A stretch of 64,000 nt of DNA from Parabacteroides distasonis ATCC 8503 (GTDB lineage Bacteria; Bacteroidota; Bacteroidia; Bacteroidales; Tannerellaceae), in assembly GCF_000012845.1 (NCBI RefSeq), contig NC_009615.1:1387501-1451500 (forward strand), written 5' to 3'. Below are positions 46,890-54,350 of the stretch, piece by piece. The position numbers and the translations under genes are program-made. The stretch's first letter is position 1, and each line of letters begins with the position of its first letter. The notes beneath the pieces are model-generated. The model saw nothing but the letters and a program-made list of their open reading frames with translations, was not told the origin of the DNA and did not search any database.

Positions 46890-46924
46890 GGCCGGGGATC
46901 ATCCCCCCCGATGATACCCCGGCC
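46890..46924 (-). terminator. terminator after tdh
   Basis: GGCCGGGGATCAT pairs with ATGATACCCCGGCC with one bulge; the minus strand continues into TTGTTTTTT. It lies between the convergent trmD and tdh genes. Confidence 0.75.
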
Positions 46925-46961
46925 CCTCTATCCACAAACAATCATGGCTACAACATCACTC

Positions 46962-47915
46962 TTATTTATTGAAACGTTCTTTCAATTTAGCTAACATGTC
47001 TTTTGTCATGGCATCCAAATCATACTCCGGCTTCCAGCCCCACTCTTGGCGGGCGCAAGTATCATCCAAGGAATTCGGCCACGACTCGGCGATAGCCTGA
47101 CGCAAAGGATCTACCTCATACTCCATCTGGAATTCAGGCATATATTTCTTGATATTATTAAAGATGATCTCCGGATCGAAACTCATCGACGCAATGTTGA
47201 AAGAGTTGCGATGAACGAACTTCGTAGAATCCGCCTCCATAATCTCGATAGCGGCACGCAAGCCGTCCGGCATGTACATCATATCCATGAAAGTACCGGC
47301 TGCGATCGGGCAAACGAATTTCTCGCCCTTAGCGGCCGAATAGTAAATATCGACAGCGTAATCCGTCGTACCACCACCCGGAGGTGTTACGTAAGAGATC
47401 AATCCGGGGAAACGAACCGAACGTGTGTCCACGCCGAAACGGATATTATAATAATCGCTTAACAACTCGCCGGATACCTTCGTCACGCCGTACATCGTAC
47501 GAGGATTACGGATCGTATCTTGAGGAGTCTTGTCTTTCGGGGTATTGTTACCGAAAACGCCAATAGAGCTCGGCGTAAATACGGCGCAGTGCATCTCACG
47601 GGCCACCTCAAGCACATTGAACAAGCCCCCCATTCCGATCTTCCACGCCAACTGAGGTTTAGCCTCTGCTACAGCCGACAAAAGAGCCGCCAAGTTGTAG
47701 ATCGTATCAATATTATATTTTGATACCGTCTCAGCGATCTGCTGCTCGTTCGTGATATCCACGATAGCGGAAGGTCCCGATTCTAACAACTCGCCTTTAG
47801 GCTCCGCACCCGGGATATAACCCGCTACTATGTTCCCACCGTAGATACTTCTTAATTTCATGGTTAACTCTGATCCGATCTGACCGGTAGAACCAATTAC
47901 TAATACATTCTTCAT
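46962..47915 (-). CDS. tdh: L-threonine 3-dehydrogenase, SDR type
   Basis: A 317-residue extended short-chain dehydrogenase. The NAD site is GSTGQIGS near the start; Tyr and Lys of YGVTK form the catalytic pair. TPPGGGTTDYAVDIYYSA and the rest match the SDR-type threonine dehydrogenases, not the zinc type. It oxidises threonine to 2-amino-3-ketobutyrate, which the divergent kbl product cleaves. A TACCTTTG -7 box lies upstream at 47950-47957 on the minus strand. Confidence 0.87.
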   Translation of the reverse strand: MKNVLVIGSTGQIGSELTMKLRSIYGGNIVAGYIPGAEPKGELLESGPSAIVDITNEQQIAETVSKYNIDTIYNLAALLSAVAEAKPQLAWKIGMGGLFNVLEVAREMHCAVFTPSSIGVFGNNTPKDKTPQDTIRNPRTMYGVTKVSGELLSDYYNIRFGVDTRSVRFPGLISYVTPPGGGTTDYAVDIYYSAAKGEKFVCPIAAGTFMDMMYMPDGLRAAIEIMEADSTKFVHRNSFNIASMSFDPEIIFNNIKKYMPEFQMEYEVDPLRQAIAESWPNSLDDTCARQEWGWKPEYDLDAMTKDMLAKLKERFNK

Positions 47916-47949
47916 CGCGTTTAATGAGATTTAAGTTTTTTTCCGTCGG

Positions 47950-47957
47950 CAAAGGTA
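47950..47957 (-). promoter_or_regulatory. -7 box of tdh
   Basis: The minus strand reads TACCTTTG, an exact match to the consensus, 35 bp before the start codon. Confidence 0.6.
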
Positions 47958-48094
47958 TAGAGAATAAAACAGTTTAGACATGAATTTCTTCTCTTTTTTA
48001 GTATTAAAATTCAAAAAAAAAACAGACCTTTGTCTGTCGCTTTGACAACGAAGCTACTACTCACATCTAAATACTAATAAAAAACGAAGTTTTT

Positions 48095-49285
48095 ATGTAC
48101 GGAAAACTTAAAGAATTCTTGACAAATGAACTTGAAGGCATCAAAGCCGCTGGTTTATACAAGAACGAGCGTATCATTACTACGCCGCAGAGAGCCGACA
48201 TCAAAGTAAATGCCGGAAGTGATGTTTTAAACTTCTGCGCCAACAACTATCTTGGCCTGTCCGATAACCAACGACTGATCAAGGCCGCGAAAGAAGCCAT
48301 GGATACACACGGTTATGGCATGTCGTCCGTTCGTTTCATCTGTGGAACGCAGGATTTGCACAAGCAATTGGAGGCAGCCATCTCCGACTATTTCAAGACA
48401 GAGGACACGATCCTTTACGCCGCATGTTTCGACGCTAACGGTGGTTTGTTTGAGCCGTTGTTTGGCGAGGAAGACGCTATCATCTCGGATGCCTTGAACC
48501 ACGCCTCTATCATCGACGGTGTTCGTTTATGCAAGGCGAAACGTTATCGCTACGCTAACGCCGACATGGCGGACTTGGAACGTTGCCTACAAGAGGCGCA
48601 GGCCCAACGTCACCGTATCATCGCCACGGACGGCGTGTTCTCCATGGACGGCAATGTCGCTCCGATGGACAAGATTTGCGAGCTTGCCGAGAAATATGAC
48701 GCATTGGTTATGGTGGACGAGTCTCACTCTGCCGGTGTCGTAGGCCCGACGGGTCATGGCGTAGCCGAGCAGTTTGATGTTTACGGACGTGTAGATATCT
48801 TCACGGGTACGCTGGGTAAGGCGTTCGGTGGTGCCATGGGTGGCTTCACGACCGGAAAGAAGGAGATTATCGATATGTTACGCCAACGTTCTCGCCCCTA
48901 CTTGTTCTCCAACTCCGTGGCTCCGGCCATCGTAGGCGCAAGCTTGGAGATGTTCAAGATGTTGAAGGAGAGCGACGCTTTACATACGAAATTAATGAAC
49001 AACGTAAGCTACTTCCGCGACAAGATGCTGGCAGCCGGTTTCGATATCAAGCCGACTCAATCCGCTATCTGCGCCGTTATGTTGTACGACGCTAAGTTGT
49101 CTCAAGATTTCGCCGCCAAGATGCAGGAAGAGGGTATTTACGTAACCGGTTTCTATTACCCGGTAGTACCGAAGGGACAAGCTCGTATCCGTGTACAATT
49201 GTCCGCCGGCCACGAGACTGAGCATCTGGACAAGGCTATCGCAGCGTTTATCAAGGTAGGAAAAGAGCTAGGCGTTATCAAATAA
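48095..49285 (+). CDS. kbl: glycine C-acetyltransferase (2-amino-3-ketobutyrate CoA ligase)
   Basis: A 396-residue PLP enzyme of the alpha-oxoamine synthase family. It cleaves 2-amino-3-ketobutyrate with CoA to glycine and acetyl-CoA. The PLP lysine is Lys242 in FTGTLGKAFGGAMGG, close to Lys244 of E. coli; VDESHSAGVVG holds the pyridine-N Asp. NFCANNYLGL is the usual start of the fold. It is divergent from tdh with a 179-bp gap, together a complete threonine-to-glycine route. A good terminator follows. Confidence 0.95.
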   Translation: MYGKLKEFLTNELEGIKAAGLYKNERIITTPQRADIKVNAGSDVLNFCANNYLGLSDNQRLIKAAKEAMDTHGYGMSSVRFICGTQDLHKQLEAAISDYFKTEDTILYAACFDANGGLFEPLFGEEDAIISDALNHASIIDGVRLCKAKRYRYANADMADLERCLQEAQAQRHRIIATDGVFSMDGNVAPMDKICELAEKYDALVMVDESHSAGVVGPTGHGVAEQFDVYGRVDIFTGTLGKAFGGAMGGFTTGKKEIIDMLRQRSRPYLFSNSVAPAIVGASLEMFKMLKESDALHTKLMNNVSYFRDKMLAAGFDIKPTQSAICAVMLYDAKLSQDFAAKMQEEGIYVTGFYYPVVPKGQARIRVQLSAGHETEHLDKAIAAFIKVGKELGVIK

Positions 49286-49309
49286 CACCTCTCTCATTCA
49301 TCATACAAG

Positions 49310-49346
49310 GCCACATCCGGGCAAGATGATCTGGATGTGGCTTTTT
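49310..49346 (+). terminator. terminator of kbl
   Basis: Arms GCCACATCC and GGATGTGGC pair perfectly and are followed by TTTTT. It lies 25 bp past the stop. Confidence 0.9.
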
Positions 49347-49363
49347 AATCACTAAGAACAATC

Positions 49364-50209
49364 ATGCAACTCAGTAACTACCATAGTCATTGTACTTTTT
49401 GTGATGGAAGAAGTATTCCGGAGGATTTCGTGAGATTCGCCATAACACACGGGTTCCGTGCGTACGGTTTTTCCTCCCACTCGCCGCTTCCGTTCGAGAC
49501 TTTCTGGAATATGTCTAAAGACGATATGCCGGAGTATCTGCAAGAGATAAAACGACTGAAACAGAAATACAGCGATCAACTGGAAATATATGCCGGTCTG
49601 GAGATTGATTATCTGGACGAGACCTATAACGCCTCGATCCCCTATTTCCAAGAGTTGCCCTTGGACTACCGGATCGGTTCCATCCATTTCCTGCCCGTAT
49701 CAGAGCGTCTGGCCGAAGAGAACATGGTCTGTATAGACGGCTCATTCAGGGAATACGCCCACTCCGTGGAGCGGCATTTCGAGGGAGATGTCCGGTTGCT
49801 TGTCAAGCGTTTCTTCGATACCACGATGAAAATGATAGAGGCCGGAGGCATCGATATCGTCGGACATATCGACAAGATCTATATGAACGGACAGAAATAC
49901 GAGATCTTCAATTTTGAAGAGGATTGGTATCGGAAGCCTTTTGAGGCTTGTCTGGATCTGGTTCAGGAGAAAGAATTGATGGTAGAGGTCAACACCAAGA
50001 ACTGGACCAAGAAAAAAGAGCTTTACCCCCGTGTGGAATACCTATCACGGATGCGGAAAATGAATATCCCTGTCATGGTGAACTCCGATTGCCATTATCC
50101 GGATTTGGTGAACGACGGTCGCAAGGAGGTTTTTGAGTTGCTAAAGCAAGCCGGCTTCAAGTCCACCCGTGAGCTCGTGAAAGGCAAATGGCAAGATATC
50201 GCCCTCTAG
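49364..50209 (+). CDS. PHP-domain phosphatase (histidinol-phosphatase type)
   Basis: A 281-residue PHP-family phosphoesterase. The trinuclear metal site is shown by NYHSHCTFCDG (HxH), SSHSP, GLEIDYL, GSIHFLP, GHIDK and VNSDCHYP. It resembles HisJ/HisK-type histidinol-phosphatases (histidine step 8), but there are no his genes nearby, so another phosphate substrate is possible. Its stop codon shares the CTAG with the stop of the convergent cobalamin adenosyltransferase gene. Confidence 0.83.
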   Translation: MQLSNYHSHCTFCDGRSIPEDFVRFAITHGFRAYGFSSHSPLPFETFWNMSKDDMPEYLQEIKRLKQKYSDQLEIYAGLEIDYLDETYNASIPYFQELPLDYRIGSIHFLPVSERLAEENMVCIDGSFREYAHSVERHFEGDVRLLVKRFFDTTMKMIEAGGIDIVGHIDKIYMNGQKYEIFNFEEDWYRKPFEACLDLVQEKELMVEVNTKNWTKKKELYPRVEYLSRMRKMNIPVMVNSDCHYPDLVNDGRKEVFELLKQAGFKSTRELVKGKWQDIAL

Positions 50210-50778
50210 GATTTATTTTTCCGCTTATACAGAAAGGATTGCCAACGCTCCTCGGCGTTCCCTTGACGAAACATGTCATAACGTGCCATCGTAAAGAACA
50301 GATCCGATAAACGATTCACGAACGCCATGATCCCGGCAGGAACCGGGTCTTTCCGATTCAATGTCCACAAGCGGCGTTCGGCCCTGCGGGTGATCGTACG
50401 GGCCAATTGGAGGTGCGCCGAAACAGGTGTGCCTCCCGGAAGGATAAAATACCCGTTATCCTCCATCTGGGCGGATAGATCATCGATATGGGACTCACAA
50501 AAGACGGTCAAATCATCGGGAAGCGGATTCGGATTCTGATCACGGATCGCCGATGGTGTCGCCACATGAGACATCACGGCCATCATCTCACGCTGTATCC
50601 TACCCAGCAACACCTGCCATTCATGATCGGGAGGCAGCAACGTACGGACAATACCGATCTCGGCGTTCAACTCATCCAACGTCCCATTCGCCTCGATACG
50701 GATGTCATCCTTATCGACACGCTCACCGCCATGTATGCCGGTTTTTCCTTTATCTCCTCCACGGGTATATATTCTCAT
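50206..50778 (-). CDS. cob(I)alamin adenosyltransferase, PduO type
   Basis: A 190-residue trimeric four-helix-bundle enzyme. The ATP-binding N-terminus MRIYTRGGDKGKTG, the GTLDELNAEIG helix and RRAERRLW (family R-R-x-E) are clear. It transfers the adenosyl group of ATP to cob(I)alamin, making coenzyme B12 for mutases or ribonucleotide reductases. It lies downstream of dnaJ on the same strand, separated by array B. Its 3' end overlaps the PHP gene by four bases. Confidence 0.9.
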   Translation of the reverse strand: MRIYTRGGDKGKTGIHGGERVDKDDIRIEANGTLDELNAEIGIVRTLLPPDHEWQVLLGRIQREMMAVMSHVATPSAIRDQNPNPLPDDLTVFCESHIDDLSAQMEDNGYFILPGGTPVSAHLQLARTITRRAERRLWTLNRKDPVPAGIMAFVNRLSDLFFTMARYDMFRQGNAEERWQSFLYKRKNKS

Positions 50779-50806
50779 AGGATACTCATTTTAGGACTTA
50801 TGAAAA

Positions 50807-50909
50807 AAGACTACCGTATTCCGGTGATAAACACTATAGTATTCATCTTCAAACACTACTGTGTTTATCCACGAATACTATAGTGTTCTCACACGAACAC
50901 AGTAGTCTT
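50807..50909. repeat. 22-bp-period palindrome array B (5 units)
   Basis: Units at 50807, 50830, 50852, 50874 and 50896 are AAGACTACCGTATT, AACACTATAGTATT, AACACTACTGTGTT, AATACTATAGTGTT and AACACAGTAGTCTT. Spacers are 8 bp except the first, 9 bp. Units 2 and 4 are exact reverse complements. The sequences are nearly those of array A. All five fit ACNNNNGT. The array starts 28 bp upstream of the adenosyltransferase start and ends 10 bp before the dnaJ stop; no terminator hairpin of the usual type is present. Confidence 0.87.
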
Positions 50910-50918
50910 TTCTATTCG

Positions 50919-52073
50919 TTAATCAAAGAAGTGCTTAAACTTACTGAAGATTTTCTCTTTCATCGTCTTATTAGGCTGGAAGTTCGGTGAATTCTCCAAT
51001 CCGTTCAGCGTCTCTTTCTCCGTAGACGACAAAGTCTCGGGGATATATACACTCACGTTCACCAACAGATCGCCCGTACCATAACTATTGATGGAAGGAA
51101 GTCCTTTATTACGCAAACGAAGCACCTTACCCGGCTGCGTACCCGGCTCGATCTTCAATTTCGCCTTCCCGTCAATGGTCGGGACCTCTACCGTGGCTCC
51201 CAAGGCTGCTTGCGGAACACTCAATAGCAGGTTGTATAACAGATCGTTCTCATCACGAATCAACTCCGGATGCGGTTCCTCCTCGATAAGGATCAATAAG
51301 TCACCGTTGATTCCACCATGTCGTGCGGCGTTGCCTTTACCATTCATGGAGAGTTGCATGCCCTCGGCTACACCGGCAGGGATATTGATCGTGATAATCT
51401 CATCGTCGCGAACGACGCCCTCACCATTACACTCCGTACATTTCTTGACAACGATCTTGCCCTCGCCACCACAAGTAGGGCAAGTCGTCTGCGTCTGCAT
51501 CTGCCCTAGGATCGTGTTGGCGATACGGGTAACGACACCGCTACCTTTACACGTATCACACGTTTTCACACCCTCCGAGCCTTCCGCCCCGCTACCGTGA
51601 CAATGCGAACAAGGCACATACTTCTTCACCTTGATCTTCTTTTCCACGCCGTTAGCGATCTCTTTCAGGTTCAGCTTCACCTTCACACGCAAGTCCGATC
51701 CACGGTTCACACGGCGTCCTCCACGAGAACCGCCGAAACCACCGAAGCCACCAAAACCGCCAAAATGTCCACCAAAGATGTCGCCGAACTGTGAGAAAAT
51801 ATCCTCCATGGACATACCACCACCGAAGCCGCCACCTTGTGAAGCCCCGCCGACACCCGCATGACCGAATTGATCATAACGCTGACGCTTTTGCGGATCG
51901 CTCAACACGTCGTATGCCTCAGCCGCCTCCTTAAAGTTCTCCTCCGCTTGCTTATCGCCCGGGTTCTTATCCGGGTGGAATTGTATCGCCTTCTTGCGGT
52001 ACGCTTTCTTTATCTCATCCGCCGAAGCATTCTTCTCAACGCCCAGCACTTCATAGTAATCCCTTTTAGCCAT
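50919..52073 (-). CDS. dnaJ: chaperone DnaJ
   Basis: A 384-residue Hsp40. J-domain with HPD ([11 protein letters not shown]) at about residue 33, a Gly/Phe-rich region, and four zinc-finger repeats: [24 protein letters not shown] and CTECNGEG. The C-terminal substrate-binding domain follows. It stimulates DnaK ATPase. It lies 30 bp downstream of grpE in the usual order; dnaK must be elsewhere. Array B lies directly after the stop. Confidence 0.97.
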   Translation of the reverse strand: MAKRDYYEVLGVEKNASADEIKKAYRKKAIQFHPDKNPGDKQAEENFKEAAEAYDVLSDPQKRQRYDQFGHAGVGGASQGGGFGGGMSMEDIFSQFGDIFGGHFGGFGGFGGFGGSRGGRRVNRGSDLRVKVKLNLKEIANGVEKKIKVKKYVPCSHCHGSGAEGSEGVKTCDTCKGSGVVTRIANTILGQMQTQTTCPTCGGEGKIVVKKCTECNGEGVVRDDEIITINIPAGVAEGMQLSMNGKGNAARHGGINGDLLILIEEEPHPELIRDENDLLYNLLLSVPQAALGATVEVPTIDGKAKLKIEPGTQPGKVLRLRNKGLPSINSYGTGDLLVNVSVYIPETLSSTEKETLNGLENSPNFQPNKTMKEKIFSKFKHFFD

Positions 52074-52103
52074 CCTTGTATTTGTTATTTGCCGATTTTC
52101 CGA

Positions 52104-52688
52104 TTATTCTCCCACTACTACTTTAGCGTGACGTATTACCTTGTCAAATAAGGTATATCCAGTTTGTACGCAATCCAATACCTTGCCCTTCATGTCCGGT
52201 TCCGGAGCGGGAATCGTAGCGATAGCCTCAAACTCCTCCGTATCGAACGGCTTGCCTATGGCCTCGATCGGCTTCACGCCCTGCTGAGACAGATAGCCCA
52301 TGAACTTACCGAAAATCAAGTCCACGCCTTCTTTAACGGCCTCTACATCCTCCGCCGCACGGACGTTCTGCAAGGCACGCTCGAAATCGTCGATAATAGG
52401 AAGAAGGTTCTTTAACGCACCCTCGCCGCCAGTCTTGATCAAATCGGCCTTCTCACGCATCGTACGTTTACGGTAATTGTCAAACTCTGCCATCAAGCGC
52501 AGGTGGGAATCGTTCAATTCGTTATATTTCTTTTGCAAGGCTTCCACCTCACCCGACACATTGTCAGAGCCGGCAGCTTCATCTGCCGCATTTGACTGTT
52601 CTTCCTGCAAATTTGTCGCTTCCTCATTATTCACGTTTTCGTTTTTTGAAGCGTTTTCTTTTTTCTCGTTTGGATTCATCTTGCTCAT
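52104..52688 (-). CDS. grpE: nucleotide exchange factor GrpE
   Basis: A 194-residue protein. An acidic, low-complexity N-terminal tail (about 1-45) precedes a long coiled coil (NELNDSHLRLMAEFDNYRKRT) and a beta-wing with PIEAIGKPFDTEEFEAI. It releases ADP from DnaK. The TGYTLFDKVIRHAKVVVG end is typical. It is the first gene of the grpE-dnaJ operon; no CIRCE or sigma-32-like site was recognised upstream. Confidence 0.96.
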   Translation of the reverse strand: MSKMNPNEKKENASKNENVNNEEATNLQEEQSNAADEAAGSDNVSGEVEALQKKYNELNDSHLRLMAEFDNYRKRTMREKADLIKTGGEGALKNLLPIIDDFERALQNVRAAEDVEAVKEGVDLIFGKFMGYLSQQGVKPIEAIGKPFDTEEFEAIATIPAPEPDMKGKVLDCVQTGYTLFDKVIRHAKVVVGE

Positions 52689-52845
52689 AATCTATCTGAT
52701 TTTTTTCATTACTAACTAATTGTAAGCGAAATACGTTACCACATAAATACCCTTAAAAAGTATATACACAGCATCCATATCAAGTTCATACACTATTATA
52801 GCAGCAAATATATTGCCAACTATTCCACCACATCAAAAATATCTT

Positions 52846-52853
52846 TACCTTTG
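52846..52853 (+). promoter_or_regulatory. -7 box for the PDZ-protein gene
   Basis: TACCTTTG matches TAnnTTTG exactly, 52 bp before the start codon. No suitable -33 element was seen. Confidence 0.55.
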
Positions 52854-52904
52854 CCTATGTTTTAAACGAAACAGGTATTTTTAGAGTAAATAAAATTCCA
52901 GAAT

Positions 52905-54335
52905 ATGATGAGAAGTGTGATTTTATCAACGTTGCTATTAGTATTGGCGGTCTGTACGGTTTCCGCCCAAAACAGGAATACATCCATCTGCCGACTAGGC
53001 TTCACATACGATATCAGCCAGAGCAAGAACTGGGGAAACAACAAGCCGGTCATTAAAAGTATCATCCCTTATTCATCCGCCGAGCAAGCAGGTATTAAGA
53101 AATATGACGTGATCGAGGAGATCAACGGGGTACCCGTGACGGAGGTATCTGTCGACGAGATCCCTCAACTGCTGAATCCCGCCGGAAGAAACGATGTCCT
53201 ATTGACTATCAGCAACCTTTCCTCTCCTTCTAAACAAGTATTGGTAAAGAAGGACTGCAAGAAAAGTAACGCCATCACGGAAGACCAGCTGGCGTCCGCC
53301 TATGCGATGTATAGCTTGGAGACAACCAATGAGCAAGAATTCGTATGCCCGTTCAAGACTACCGTCACATCCGACGGCGTAGATTTCGGTAACTTCAAGA
53401 CATTCGCCTTCTCGACCATCGACGAGAATAACCGTAAACTGGAAACGGTCATCAACGAATGCATCGAGAACGAGTTGACCAAAAAAGGACTTACGGTTGA
53501 TATCGCGAAGCCGGATTTATTGATACAGACTTTCTATTTTTTCGATAAGAACCCGAACTATCTGGGAGCGAATAAAGTATTGGTAGAAAAAGAACCGACT
53601 TACCGGTACAACTTCTCGCACAGTAAGATGGAGAAATTCCCGTTCTTGAATTACGCCGCCGCCGAAGCGGAAGCCGAATATCTGTTGCAATTCGGTATCC
53701 GTATCATCGATCAAAAAGATATCCCCGGACGTGTACTCTGGGAATGTGAGGCGAACGAGTTGCTGGAAGACTCTTATCGTTTAGACGAATACGCCCGGGT
53801 GCATGTCCCGTTGATGTGTATGCAATACCCATACACGAAATACGGACGTAACGTACCGTTCAAGGTGAGCAAGAAGACCTATAATTATACGGGGATCAGC
53901 TACGATATCGATAAATTGGATCAAGTGGTTGACGTAGATCGTAACTCTCCCGCTTATGCGGCAGGCATCCGTCCCCGTGACATTATAGAAAAGATCGGCC
54001 GCCATAAGATGGATCATTCGGCAGAGGAGTTCTCATCCGCCTACAAACGCTTTATCACGAACACGATGCAATATCGTGATCCGAAGACGATGTTTACGGA
54101 TGCGAACGGTTTCAAGTATTGCATGTTCTGGGACGTATTCAAATATCCCCAAATAGCGGATGCGTCGCAAAGCTCCGATTACTTGCCGGCGTTCTCTTAT
54201 TTATACTATTTCGCCCCTTATATTAATCCGTCCGGCAACAACGCCTGTACATTTAATATAAAGCGTGGCAAGACAAAATTAGAAGTAATTATCCGTCCTA
54301 CCATTCGCTCTGAAGTGACGGTAGAGATCAAATAA
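52905..54335 (+). CDS. secreted protein with two PDZ domains around a DUF4136-like domain
   Basis: A 476-residue protein with a signal peptide ending SAQ (residue 21). Residues 45-110 look like a PDZ domain (IPYSSAEQAGIKKYDVIEEI, NGVPV). Residues 150-290 resemble DUF4136 (FGNFKTFAFSTI, LETVINECIENELTKKGL, PDLLIQTFYFF). A second PDZ-like block lies at about 335-400 (VVDVDRNSPAYAAGIRPRDIIEKIG). There is no protease domain. It probably scaffolds or binds peptides in the periplasm. mutS2 follows after 15 bp, probably in the same operon. Confidence 0.7.
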   Translation: MMRSVILSTLLLVLAVCTVSAQNRNTSICRLGFTYDISQSKNWGNNKPVIKSIIPYSSAEQAGIKKYDVIEEINGVPVTEVSVDEIPQLLNPAGRNDVLLTISNLSSPSKQVLVKKDCKKSNAITEDQLASAYAMYSLETTNEQEFVCPFKTTVTSDGVDFGNFKTFAFSTIDENNRKLETVINECIENELTKKGLTVDIAKPDLLIQTFYFFDKNPNYLGANKVLVEKEPTYRYNFSHSKMEKFPFLNYAAAEAEAEYLLQFGIRIIDQKDIPGRVLWECEANELLEDSYRLDEYARVHVPLMCMQYPYTKYGRNVPFKVSKKTYNYTGISYDIDKLDQVVDVDRNSPAYAAGIRPRDIIEKIGRHKMDHSAEEFSSAYKRFITNTMQYRDPKTMFTDANGFKYCMFWDVFKYPQIADASQSSDYLPAFSYLYYFAPYINPSGNNACTFNIKRGKTKLEVIIRPTIRSEVTVEIK

Positions 54336-54350
54336 AGATTTTACAAACAC

